In this document: piece after piece, positions 1-5,397 of the stretch
Numbering within the stretch: position 1 is the stretch's first letter
Layout: each line of letters starts with the position of its first letter
Notes under the pieces: model-generated
Database searches by the model: none
Seen by the model: only the letters and a program-made list of their open reading frames with translations
Told to the model about the DNA's origin: nothing
Translations under genes and position numbers: made by a program
Source of the DNA: a virus
Virus record (IMG/VR): IMGVR_UViG_3300032235_000830
Span: 1 to 25,241 of that record
Length of the DNA stretch: 25,241 bases
Reading direction: 5' to 3' (one strand)

Positions 1-33
1 AGTAGGTCTTTGGTTCGAATCCAAACGGAATCA
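1..33 (+). tRNA. 3' end of a tRNA cut by the window edge
   Basis: The first bases hold the 3' part of a tRNA. The T-arm is TTTGG, loop TTCGAAT, CCAAA (9-25), followed by acceptor strand CGGAATC (26-32) and discriminator A33. The anticodon lies outside the window, so identity is unknown. No full CCA is encoded (CA follows directly). Confidence 0.8.
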
Positions 34-38
34 CATAT

Positions 39-111
39 AGAGTAGTATATCAATGGCGAGATTACACGTTTTGGGTACGTGAGGTTGTAGGTTCGAGTCC
101 TACCTATTCTA
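39..111 (+). tRNA. tRNA-Pro(UGG)
   Basis: Acceptor AGAGTAG (39-45) pairs with CTATTCT (104-110) with one G-U pair. The anticodon stem CACGT/ACGTG closes the 7-nt loop TTTGGGT, giving anticodon UGG with G37, as is usual for proline tRNAs. The T-arm is GTAGG, TTCGAGT, CCTAC. Discriminator is A111; CCA is not encoded. Confidence 0.9.
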
Positions 112-116
112 CTTAT

Positions 117-188
117 GTTGATGTAGCTTAATGGTGAAGCTTTCGGCTGTTAACCGAACGATTATAGGTTCGAGTCCTATCATCAACG
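117..188 (+). tRNA. tRNA-Asn(GUU)
   Basis: Acceptor GTTGATG (117-123) pairs perfectly with CATCAAC (181-187). The anticodon stem TTCGG/CCGAA encloses loop CTGTTAA, anticodon GUU. The discriminator G188 is the usual base for Asn. CCA is not encoded. Confidence 0.93.
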
Positions 189-195
189 CATAAAT

Positions 196-271
196 ACCCT
201 TATGGACAAACGGCAAAGTCACTGGTTTTAGGCACCAGGTTTTATAGGTTCGAATCCTATTAGGGGTACCA
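196..271 (+). tRNA. tRNA-Leu(UAG)
   Basis: Acceptor ACCCTTA (196-202) pairs with TAGGGGT (261-267). Anticodon stem CTGGT/ACCAG encloses TTTAGGC, anticodon UAG (Leu). The T-arm is ATAGG, TTCGAAT, CCTAT. Discriminator is A268 and CCA is encoded at 269-271. Confidence 0.85.
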
Positions 272-288
272 ACTAAATTTTTAATATT

Positions 289-408
289 ATGGCAGTTACA
301 TCAAAGAGAGTTGCAAAGAAAGCAAGTAAAGCTTTAAGTAGTAAAAAAACGAGTAAAACAACTAAGACTCTTGCAGGTAGTGCATTGAGACAAAGAAGAA
401 AAAAATAG
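289..408 (+). CDS. 39-aa lysine/serine-rich basic protein
   Basis: A short ORF sits between tRNA-Leu and tRNA-Tyr; it starts with ATG at 289 and ends with TAG at 406-408. The 39-residue product is almost wholly Lys, Ser, Thr, Ala and Arg, begins MAVTSKRVAKKASKALSS and ends RQRRKK. It has no hydrophobic segment. An AT-rich leader separates it from the tRNA. The composition suggests binding to nucleic acid, for example a histone-like or packaged virion peptide, but no family is recognised. The clean frame between two RNA genes and the non-random composition favour a real gene; it could still be a chance ORF. Confidence 0.6.
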   Translation: MAVTSKRVAKKASKALSSKKTSKTTKTLAGSALRQRRKK

Positions 409-414
409 TAAATT

Positions 415-497
415 GGGAGTGTTGAGCAACGGTTGCTTAGCAGACTGTAAATCTGTGGTCTACGACATTGGCGGTTCGAATCCGTCCACTCCCACCA
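415..497 (+). tRNA. tRNA-Tyr(GUA)
   Basis: Acceptor GGGAGTG (415-421) pairs with CACTCCC (487-493). The anticodon arm GCAGA, CTGTAAA, TCTGT gives anticodon GUA. A long class II variable arm (about 453-469) is present, as expected for bacterial tRNA-Tyr. The T-arm is GGCGG, TTCGAAT, CCGTC; A494 and CCA (495-497) are encoded. Confidence 0.93.
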
Positions 498-510
498 AAA
501 TAAAAAAACT

Positions 511-1071
511 ATGGAATTCATTTACAGAAGAGAAAACGTATTATCAAAAGAACAATGTGATGAGATAATACAAAAGTTTGAAGAGTCCGATTTTAAATTG
601 GCCGGTATAACCGCATCAGGTGTTAACGAATCTATTAAAAAATCGACAGACCTAACATTTCATCACAACACTTTAGATGATGAAAATATAAATAATCTTT
701 GGGGTGAAACTGTTCATAAAATTGTTCGTGATTTAAATTATCATATGAACAAATACAAAGAGGAAAATGAATACTTGAAATTTTTTAAAATAGAGATGGA
801 TTCATTCAACATTCAAAAGTACGAACCAAATGGTGGATTTTATACTTGGCATTGTGAAACTATTCATTGTTTAGATAGAGTAACTGCATGGATGATATAT
901 CTTAATGATGTTGAAGACGGTGGTACCGAGTTTATGAAACAAAAACATACGGAGAAAGCTGAAGCGGGTAAGTTAATTATATGGCCAGCAGATTGGACAC
1001 ATGCACATAGAGGTGAAGTTAGTACCACCAAAACAAAATATATTTTAACAGGTTGGTTTAGTCAAAAATAA
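511..1071 (+). CDS. Fe(II)/2-oxoglutarate-dependent oxygenase (prolyl-4-hydroxylase-like), copy 1
   Basis: The 186-aa protein looks like a small 2OG-Fe(II) oxygenase of the prolyl-4-hydroxylase type. These enzymes hydroxylate a substrate using Fe(II), O2 and 2-oxoglutarate. The C-terminal jelly-roll half shows the core: FNIQKYEPNGGFYTWHCE (H114 and E116 as the HxD/E iron ligands), a GGTEF strand, and IIWPADWTHAHRG with H164/H166, followed by TKTKYILTGWF, which should carry the 2OG-binding basic residue. HxE replaces the usual HxD, which is tolerated in some members. The gene follows tRNA-Tyr by 13 nt and is followed after 1 nt by a paralogue, so the two are co-transcribed. The substrate cannot be read from sequence; proteins, free amino acids or nucleic acids are all possible. 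Confidence 0.85.
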   Translation: MEFIYRRENVLSKEQCDEIIQKFEESDFKLAGITASGVNESIKKSTDLTFHHNTLDDENINNLWGETVHKIVRDLNYHMNKYKEENEYLKFFKIEMDSFNIQKYEPNGGFYTWHCETIHCLDRVTAWMIYLNDVEDGGTEFMKQKHTEKAEAGKLIIWPADWTHAHRGEVSTTKTKYILTGWFSQK

Positions 1072-1072
1072 T

Positions 1073-1639
1073 ATGGAATTCATTTATAGAAAAGAAAATG
1101 CGTTGTCGTTAGATTTATGTAATGAAATAATTACTAAATTTGACGAATCTAATTTACCTGAACCGGGTATTGTTGGTGGAGGTGTTATTGAGGATATGAA
1201 AAAATCAATTGATTTATCTTTTCATGCAGATTCATTAAACACAAAAGAATTACAAGATATATGGGGTCCACCTTTGGGTGAAAGTATTCCTATTATCAAT
1301 TCATACGTTCAAGAATACTGTGAAAAATTTGAGTATTTGAAAATGATGAATTCATTTAAAATGGAAGCATTTAATATTCAAAAGTATGAACCAGGTGGTG
1401 GATTTTACCAATGGCATTGTGAAGCCACTTTAAAAATTAGACGTGTTATTGTTTGGATGGTTTATTTAAATGATGTTGATGATGGGGGAACCGAATTTAT
1501 ACATCAAAATCACATTGAAAAAGCTGAAGCCGGTAAATTATTGTTGTGGCCGGTTGATTGGACACATGCACATAAAGGACAAATTAGTTATACCAAAACC
1601 AAGTATATTTTAACAGGTTGGTATTCTATACCCCAATAA
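1073..1639 (+). CDS. Fe(II)/2-oxoglutarate-dependent oxygenase, tandem copy 2
   Basis: This 188-aa protein is a clear tandem paralogue of the gene just upstream. Both begin MEFIY(R) and share the block FNIQKYEP.GGFY.WHCE, the GGTEF turn, the EKAEAGKL strand and WTHAH.G...TKTKYILTGW. Predicted iron ligands are H115, E117 and H167. The largest differences are at residues 28-90 and 119-125, near the probable substrate-access surface, so the copies may act on different substrates. It starts 1 nt after the upstream stop, consistent with translational coupling. The function class is secure by motif; the substrate is unknown. Confidence 0.85.
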   Translation: MEFIYRKENALSLDLCNEIITKFDESNLPEPGIVGGGVIEDMKKSIDLSFHADSLNTKELQDIWGPPLGESIPIINSYVQEYCEKFEYLKMMNSFKMEAFNIQKYEPGGGFYQWHCEATLKIRRVIVWMVYLNDVDDGGTEFIHQNHIEKAEAGKLLLWPVDWTHAHKGQISYTKTKYILTGWYSIPQ

Positions 1640-1686
1640 TCGTTGAAATATACGATAACAGATTTTATCGTTAGATTAAACGATAT

Positions 1687-1763
1687 GGACTTATAGCTCA
1701 GATGGTTAGAGCAGGTCGCTCATAACGACAAGGTCACAGGTTCGAGCCCTGTTTGGTCCACCA
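1687..1763 (+). tRNA. tRNA with CAU anticodon (Met elongator or Ile2)
   Basis: Acceptor GGACTTA (1687-1693) pairs with TTGGTCC (1753-1759) with one mismatch. Anticodon loop CTCATAA gives CAU. The D-arm (AGCTCAGATGGTTAGAGC) and the variable/T region (GGTCACAGGTTCGAGC) resemble both elongator Met and the lysidine-modified Ile2 tRNA, so the charging identity is ambiguous. CCA is encoded (1761-1763). Confidence 0.9.
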
Positions 1764-1764
1764 T

Positions 1765-1836
1765 AGAAGATTAACTCAGTGGCAGAGTGTTTGCCTTACA
1801 TGCAAAACGTCGGGGGTTCGAATCCCTCATCTTCTA
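1765..1836 (+). tRNA. tRNA-Val(UAC)
   Basis: Acceptor AGAAGAT (1765-1771) pairs with ATCTTCT (1829-1835). Anticodon stem TTTGC/GCAAA encloses CTTACAT, anticodon UAC. T-arm GGGGG, TTCGAAT, CCCTC. Discriminator A1836; no CCA encoded. It lies 1 nt after the preceding tRNA. Confidence 0.92.
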
Positions 1837-1842
1837 CATATT

Positions 1843-1918
1843 GCGAAAGTAGCTCAGTTGGTAGAGCATTACCTTGCCAAGGTAAGAGTCGCGAGTTCGA
1901 ATCTCGTCTTTCGCTCCA
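1843..1918 (+). tRNA. tRNA-Gly(GCC)
   Basis: Acceptor GCGAAAG (1843-1849) pairs with CTTTCGC (1908-1914). Anticodon stem TTACC/GGTAA encloses TTGCCAA, anticodon GCC. T-arm GCGAG, TTCGAAT, CTCGT. Discriminator T1915 and CCA 1916-1918 are encoded. Confidence 0.94.
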
Positions 1919-2032
1919 TAAGGAGCTCCCGCTTTAAGGTGAAGGACACGCGGGCGAATAACTTTCAGGGTAAGTTGTAAAAGAACTCGAAACCTTAAGT
2001 CTAGTGTGGGAGAGACTCCTACCCACACACAA
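1919..2032 (+). ncRNA. Candidate small structured RNA between two tRNA-Gly genes
   Basis: This 114-nt spacer is G+C-richer than nearby coding DNA and folds well: CCCGC (1928-1932) with GCGGG (1950-1954); AACTT (1960-1964) with AAGTT (1972-1976); and GTGTGGG (2004-2010) with CCCACAC (2022-2028). The loop of the last hairpin contains CTCCT (2016-2020), complementary to AGGAG (1921-1925) at the 5' end, allowing a pseudoknot. No tRNA cloverleaf or plausible ORF is present. It may be a processed small RNA of the tRNA transcript or only a structured spacer. Confidence 0.4.
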
Positions 2033-2107
2033 GCGAATATAGCACAGTGGTTAGTGCTCTGGTCTTCCAAACCGGAAACGACAGTTCGAATCTGTCTATT
2101 CGCTCCA
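2033..2107 (+). tRNA. tRNA-Gly(UCC)
   Basis: Acceptor GCGAATA (2033-2039) pairs with TATTCGC (2097-2103). Anticodon stem CTGGT/ACCGG encloses CTTCCAA, anticodon UCC. T-arm GACAG, TTCGAAT, CTGTC. Discriminator T2104 and CCA 2105-2107 are encoded. Confidence 0.93.
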
Positions 2108-2113
2108 TTAATT

Positions 2114-2186
2114 GGGATTGAGGTCAAACGGTTAAGATGTCGCCCTGTCACGGCGCACGGAGCGGGTTCAACTCCCGTCAGTCCCG
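2114..2186 (+). tRNA. tRNA-Asp(GUC)
   Basis: Acceptor GGGATTG (2114-2120) pairs with CAGTCCC (2179-2185). Anticodon loop CTGTCAC gives GUC, and discriminator G2186 is the Asp identity base. T-arm GCGGG, TTCAACT, CCCGT. No full CCA is encoded. Confidence 0.92.
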
Positions 2187-2189
2187 CAT

Positions 2190-2260
2190 TCCTCTATGGT
2201 GTAACGGTAACACAACTGTTTTTGGTGCAGTTATTCATGGTTCGAATCCATGTGGGGGGT
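2190..2260 (+). tRNA. tRNA-Gln(UUG)
   Basis: Acceptor TCCTCTA (2190-2196) pairs with TGGGGGG (2253-2259) through several G-U pairs, including a weak first pair, as is common for Gln tRNAs. Anticodon stem ACTGT/GCAGT encloses TTTTGGT, anticodon UUG. T-arm CATGG, TTCGAAT, CCATG. CCA is not encoded. Confidence 0.88.
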
Positions 2261-2479
2261 CAATGAGTAAGAGATACTCAGAGTCTTTAATCCAAGACTT
2301 AAACAATGGATAGGGTATTGGGCCGGACATCCTTAAACGCCGGTCTCATGGGAATAAAGGAAAGCGACACACTTCCTCCCAGTAGTTGTTGACTTTTTTT
2401 AAGAGTGATGAACCGCAGGTTTTTTGAATAGGAAAAAACCGATAATCTACTCACCTGTAATCTCAGGGTGGGGACACAA
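2261..2479 (+). ncRNA. Candidate structured RNA in the tRNA array
   Basis: A 219-nt stretch between tRNA-Gln and tRNA-Ser holds no credible gene but many possible helices: GAGTA/TACTC at its 5' end, AGTCTT/AAGACT, ATTGGG with CCCAGT flanking an inner GGCCGG/CCGGTC pair, GGGA...GGAA with TTCCTCCC, GGTTTTTT/AAAAAACC, and CACCTG/CAGGGTG near the 3' end. It lacks a cloverleaf. It could be an uncharacterised RNA excised by tRNA processing, or a structured spacer. No family is recognised. Confidence 0.4.
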
Positions 2480-2567
2480 GGAGAGTTGTCAGAGTGGCCG
2501 ATTGAGGTAGTCTTGAAAACTACTGCCTGTAACAGGGCCGGGGGTTCGAATCCCTCACTCTCCTCCA
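2480..2567 (+). tRNA. tRNA-Ser(UGA)
   Basis: Acceptor GGAGAGT (2480-2486) pairs with ACTCTCC (2557-2563). Anticodon stem GTAGT/ACTAC encloses CTTGAAA, anticodon UGA. A class II variable arm is present (GCCTGTAACAGGGC). Discriminator T2564 and CCA 2565-2567 are encoded. Confidence 0.93.
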
Positions 2568-2586
2568 AATTAAAAAGAAAAAAGTT

Positions 2587-3195
2587 ATGAAAATTATTGA
2601 AAACGCGTTACCCGAAATGGTTTTTAACAACGTTAAACGTAAATTAACAAGGACAGATTTTCCTTGGTATTTTACAAAAACTGCTTATGATGATGGTAAT
2701 TTAAATGAGAACAGTCCAAGTTCAATTCCAATGACAAGTTGGGCTAATGTAATTTTTGCACCTGAGGATGATGAAGAACATACAAAGACTTCACCATGGT
2801 TCTATATGTTTGAAACACTAATATTAACAATGTTAGATAAAGCACAAGAACCAATTGATAAAATTTATAGAATAAGATTGGGTATGATTACAGGTCAAGA
2901 TTCAAATTATATCAATGCTGCACATGTTGATTATCCATTCCCACATAAAACTGCGTTATTTTATTTTAACACAACAGATGGGGATACCATTTTTTATAAT
3001 GAAAAATACGACACTAATTCTGATTTAGGCTCAAAAGATTATTATTTTCAAAAATTAAAACGAAACCTCACGGTTAATGAACGAATATCTTGTGAAGAAA
3101 ATAAACTTATAATTTTTGATGGTCTAACATATCATTCAAGCACTACCCCAACAAATGTGGCTAGAAGAATGGTACTGAATGTTAATTTTTCATAA
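2587..3195 (+). CDS. Fe(II)/2-oxoglutarate-dependent oxygenase, third copy (diverged)
   Basis: The 202-aa protein shows a 2OG-Fe(II) oxygenase core of a different subtype from the two upstream copies. The iron triad is likely H113 and D115 in INAAHVDYPFPH and H183 in LIIFDGLTYHSS; R193 or R194 in ARRMVLNVNF is the expected 2OG carboxylate ligand. The first 100 residues are less recognisable and probably form the N-terminal helices around the jelly roll. It sits alone between tRNA-Ser(UGA) and tRNA-Ser(GCU). Phage enzymes of this family have been proposed to modify proteins or nucleic acids, but nothing here fixes the substrate. Confidence 0.8.
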   Translation: MKIIENALPEMVFNNVKRKLTRTDFPWYFTKTAYDDGNLNENSPSSIPMTSWANVIFAPEDDEEHTKTSPWFYMFETLILTMLDKAQEPIDKIYRIRLGMITGQDSNYINAAHVDYPFPHKTALFYFNTTDGDTIFYNEKYDTNSDLGSKDYYFQKLKRNLTVNERISCEENKLIIFDGLTYHSSTTPTNVARRMVLNVNFS

Positions 3196-3204
3196 AATTA
3201 TTAT

Positions 3205-3293
3205 AGAGGGTTGGGTGAGTGGCTTAAACCAGCAGTTTGCTAAACTGCGGATGGGATTAAACCTGTCCACCGGTTCGAATCCGGTATCCTCTA
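3205..3293 (+). tRNA. tRNA-Ser(GCU)
   Basis: Acceptor AGAGGGT (3205-3211) pairs with ATCCTCT (3286-3292). Anticodon stem GCAGT/ACTGC encloses TTGCTAA, anticodon GCU. A long class II variable arm and the T-arm ACCGG, TTCGAAT, CCGGT are intact. Discriminator A3293; no CCA encoded. Confidence 0.93.
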
Positions 3294-3307
3294 CACTATT
3301 TATATGA

Positions 3308-3502
3308 ATGATATTACAACTTAATCCAACAATACCAATTATACGTGTAAGTGACGGAATGAAAGGTTACGCATTTATGGTTATCGATTATTCTCAAGAA
3401 CATGATTTATATTTCACTTGTGGTATGGATGATGGTGAAATTTGGACATTAAATAACAAAGAAATTAGGTTACAAAATAACATTACGTTAAATAGAAATT
3501 AA
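3308..3502 (+). CDS. Small conserved-looking phage protein, 64 aa, unknown function
   Basis: The 64-residue protein begins MILQLNPTIPIIR and continues GYAFMVIDYSQEHDLYF, GEIWTLNNKEIRLQNN and ends NITLNRN. This layout (LQLNPxIP, an IDYxxEHxL strand, a D-G-E turn, WTxxNxxIRxQxNxT) resembles a small protein I recall from many tailed phages, probably a compact beta fold; its role is unknown. It lies between tRNA-Ser and the unusual tRNA-like gene. It has no membrane segment or signal peptide. The family resemblance is from memory and should be treated as tentative. Confidence 0.7.
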   Translation: MILQLNPTIPIIRVSDGMKGYAFMVIDYSQEHDLYFTCGMDDGEIWTLNNKEIRLQNNITLNRN

Positions 3503-3505
3503 CAT

Positions 3506-3657
3506 TGTAGTGTGACGAAATTGGCAGACGTACCCTCCTGTCTCGGGGGTGTGGAACAAGAAATAGATTGATAATATTAGGGGGTAGACCACCAGCTTGC
3601 AAGCGTCATGTTATCAGTTGAATCTCCACTTGAGTGGTTCGAATCCCTCCACTACAG
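3506..3657 (+). tRNA. tRNA-like RNA with giant variable arm (GUC anticodon-like loop)
   Basis: Acceptor strands TGTAGTG (3506-3512) and CACTACA (3650-3656) pair perfectly. The D-arm ACG, AAATTGGCAGA, CGT is leucine/serine-like. Stem CCCTC/GGGGG closes CTGTCTC, which read as an anticodon loop gives GUC with an unusual U37. The T-arm is GAG-T-GG, TTCGAAT, CCCTC with a bulged T3635. Between the anticodon arm and T-arm lie about 82 nt instead of 5-20, folding as GTGGA/TCCAC (3551/3625) with inner AGATT/AATCT and GATAA/TTATC. Discriminator is G3657; no CCA. It may be an exotic tRNA, a pseudo-tRNA or a tRNA mimic; the position is too small for a group I intron. Confidence 0.65.
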
Positions 3658-3698
3658 CTAAACCATTAAAATATTAATTGATAAAATGAAAAGGTAAA

Positions 3699-4160
3699 AT
3701 GAAACAATTCAAAACCCTCCATGGTAAACCGATACCAGAGGTTGTAGAGTACATCAAGGATTACATCTCAACAAGAGAGAATGTTCAAATTCTCATCGGT
3801 TCCGACTCACAATGTTATGCTAACACAAAGACCGTTTACGGTGTTGTTATAGCCCTTTATACTCCCGGTAAAGGTGCACATGTATTGTGTACACGTGAGA
3901 CGGTTCCTATGGAGAGGAATATGAATCTTCGTTTAATGACTGAAGTTTGGAAGTCTATTGAACTTGCCGAATATCTTAGAGAAAATGGTATTCAAAAAGC
4001 AGACTTTATTGATATTGATTTAAACCCTGATAGAAAATACAAATCAAACAGTTCATTAAGACAAGCAATTGGTTTTGTTGAGGGTATGGGTTATCAAGCA
4101 AGATGGAAACACGAAGGTGCAATCATAACATATGCCGCTAACCATTTAGTAAGATTATGA
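3699..4160 (+). CDS. YkuK-like protein (DUF458, RNase H-like fold)
   Basis: The 153-aa protein matches the YkuK/DUF458 family, which has a predicted RNase H-like fold. Diagnostic stretches are ILIGSDSQCY (D36, first acidic residue), a second acidic site in MTEVWKSIELA, IDIDLNPDRKYKSNSS (D105, D107 and the SNSS turn) and AIGFVEGMGYQARWK, ending with AITYAANHLVRL. Family length is about 150-170 aa, so it is complete. A nuclease or nucleic-acid-binding role is inferred from the fold, not shown for the family. The stop overlaps the next start (ATGA), so the two genes are coupled. It lies immediately downstream of the tRNA array, compatible with an RNA-related job. Confidence 0.85.
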   Translation: MKQFKTLHGKPIPEVVEYIKDYISTRENVQILIGSDSQCYANTKTVYGVVIALYTPGKGAHVLCTRETVPMERNMNLRLMTEVWKSIELAEYLRENGIQKADFIDIDLNPDRKYKSNSSLRQAIGFVEGMGYQARWKHEGAIITYAANHLVRL

Positions 4161-4312
4161 GCAAGGATATGGACCGTCTTAGTGAAGACAATTACAAACA
4201 ACGGAATGAATCTTACATTCAGAGACTTAGAGATGAACGTGAGGAGAAATTAAAGAAACGTTACGAGGAATTGAGAGGAACAAAACTGGAAGAAAAAAAA
4301 GATAAAAAATAA
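4157..4312 (+). CDS. Charged 51-aa helical protein
   Basis: The ORF starts at 4157 with an ATGA overlap on the YkuK-like gene and ends with TAA at 4310-4312. The 51-residue product (MSKDMDRLSEDNYKQ..., then RLRDEREEKLKKRYEELR) is almost all charged residues and predicted to be a single long amphipathic helix or coiled coil ending in a lysine-rich tail. No family is recognised. Start overlap, the A-rich context and gene-like codon choice support a real gene; it may be a partner of the YkuK-like protein. Confidence 0.65.
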   Translation: MSKDMDRLSEDNYKQRNESYIQRLRDEREEKLKKRYEELRGTKLEEKKDKK

Positions 4313-4321
4313 ATTTTTAGT

Positions 4322-5092
4322 ATGGAATTTTTAAATGTAAAAGAAAAGAATTTATCAATTATCGTACCATTTAAAAGTGGACATACTTTGTTAAGAACAA
4401 CATTCATTCATTTATTTAAACATTTAAATATTCATGTTGAATTAGAATTTAACCCAAATAATTTTTTAGAAAACGTATATATATTTGTAAGAAATCCAAT
4501 AGACCGGTTTTTTTCTTCTTATTTTTGGTTGCATTATATGTTAAATGATGATAAAGAATCCATTAGCATTTCTAATTATATTAGAAATTATGAAAATTTT
4601 TTAGAAAAAACTGAAGATAGTCATTTTATAACCCAAAGCACATATATCTTATATAATTATGAAAAATTATTAAAAAATGAAATTATTAATAATGAAATTC
4701 AAATAAAATCATTATATGAAAATAAATTTGGGACTAATTATAAAATTTTTAAAATCGAAGATATTGATAAAATTATTGATGAGAGTAAACAAAATTTGAT
4801 ATCTAAAAATGTTGGGTTTGAAAATAAATTCGAAGCGTTAGCGTTTAATATGGATAAATTTAATTTTTTAGAGACATTACCAAATGAGTCAAGTTTTTTA
4901 TTTACAACTTTTTATCTCTTTTTTAAAAACTTATATCAAACATCAACACATCACAAAAATATTAGTTATGTGGATAAAGTAACACTACAAGAATATCAAA
5001 AAGTATCTAAAATCACAAAAAATGAATATGATTTTTTTGGATATGATGAAAAAATAATTGATGAAAAACTTTTTAAAAGAAATGTGATTTAA
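4322..5092 (+). CDS. Sulfotransferase-like protein
   Basis: The 256-aa protein carries the two PAPS-binding signatures of carbohydrate-type sulfotransferases. The N-terminal strand-loop-helix LSIIVPFKSGHTLLRTTF (residues 11-28) corresponds to the 5'-phosphosulfate loop, and IFVRNPIDRFFSSYFWL (54-70) to the 3'-phosphate motif (RNPxDRxxSxY). The remainder is a helical region rich in Asn, Lys and Phe. Such enzymes transfer sulfate from PAPS to sugars or proteins; a phage enzyme might sulfate surface glycans. The gene is markedly more AT-rich than its neighbours, which hints at separate acquisition. Function rests on two short motifs; a related P-loop fold is the alternative. Confidence 0.6.
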   Translation: MEFLNVKEKNLSIIVPFKSGHTLLRTTFIHLFKHLNIHVELEFNPNNFLENVYIFVRNPIDRFFSSYFWLHYMLNDDKESISISNYIRNYENFLEKTEDSHFITQSTYILYNYEKLLKNEIINNEIQIKSLYENKFGTNYKIFKIEDIDKIIDESKQNLISKNVGFENKFEALAFNMDKFNFLETLPNESSFLFTTFYLFFKNLYQTSTHHKNISYVDKVTLQEYQKVSKITKNEYDFFGYDEKIIDEKLFKRNVI

Positions 5093-5141
5093 TTTTTTTT
5101 TATGAATTTTATTACTTATATTTTAACATAAATAAAAAAAT

Positions 5142-5351
5142 ATGAAATGTATCAAAAGTAAAGACGGTGAGATTCGTCGAGTGTCAGATGTAGATGCTGA
5201 CAACAAAGTTAAAGTACATGGATGGAAGTTTGTACCGAAGTCTGAATGGAAATTAAACGTAAGAGGTTCGGTAAATGTTAAACAAAACGCACCGAAAGAA
5301 AAGAAAGAAAAAGTAATTAGTGAGTACAAAGAAAAAAAATCAAAAAAATAA
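5142..5351 (+). CDS. Small basic protein, 69 aa, unknown function
   Basis: The protein begins MKCIKSKDGEIRRVSDVDAD, continues through VHGWKFVPKSEWK and ends with a long lysine/glutamate tail (KEKKEKVISEYKEKKSKK). The first half looks like a small folded unit with a W-x-x-VPKSxWK signature, which I recall from other phage small proteins; the tail is disordered and basic. It lies just upstream of the promoter of the giant RNA and is preceded by a T-rich stretch after the sulfotransferase-like gene. Nucleic-acid binding is possible but not shown. Confidence 0.7.
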   Translation: MKCIKSKDGEIRRVSDVDADNKVKVHGWKFVPKSEWKLNVRGSVNVKQNAPKEKKEKVISEYKEKKSKK

Positions 5352-5360
5352 TTTAATATA

Positions 5361-5392
5361 TTTTGTTTTTTAAATTTTTTTTCGTAAGTTTG
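5361..5392 (+). promoter_or_regulatory. Bacteroidota-type promoter for the giant RNA
   Basis: A TTTTG -33 element (5361-5365) and a TAAGTTTG -7 element (5385-5392) are separated by 19 nt, matching the known Bacteroidota consensus TTTG-N19-TAnnTTTG. Transcription would begin near 5397-5400, exactly where the non-coding structured region starts. Confidence 0.75.
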
Positions 5393-5397
5393 TAAAA

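Noticed and set aside
1753-2266. Plus- and minus-strand reading frames across the tRNA genes
   Set aside because: They run through complete tRNA cloverleafs, and the translated products show tRNA-derived repeats, not protein features.
2320-2390. HDV-like ribozyme, because of GGCCGG...CCGGTC
   Set aside because: The spacing between the two P1 strands (about 13 nt) is too short to hold P2 and P3, and the catalytic-C context is missing.
3506-3657. tRNA interrupted by a group I intron
   Set aside because: The insertion is only about 80 nt, lies in the variable region instead of the anticodon loop, and lacks group I core elements.
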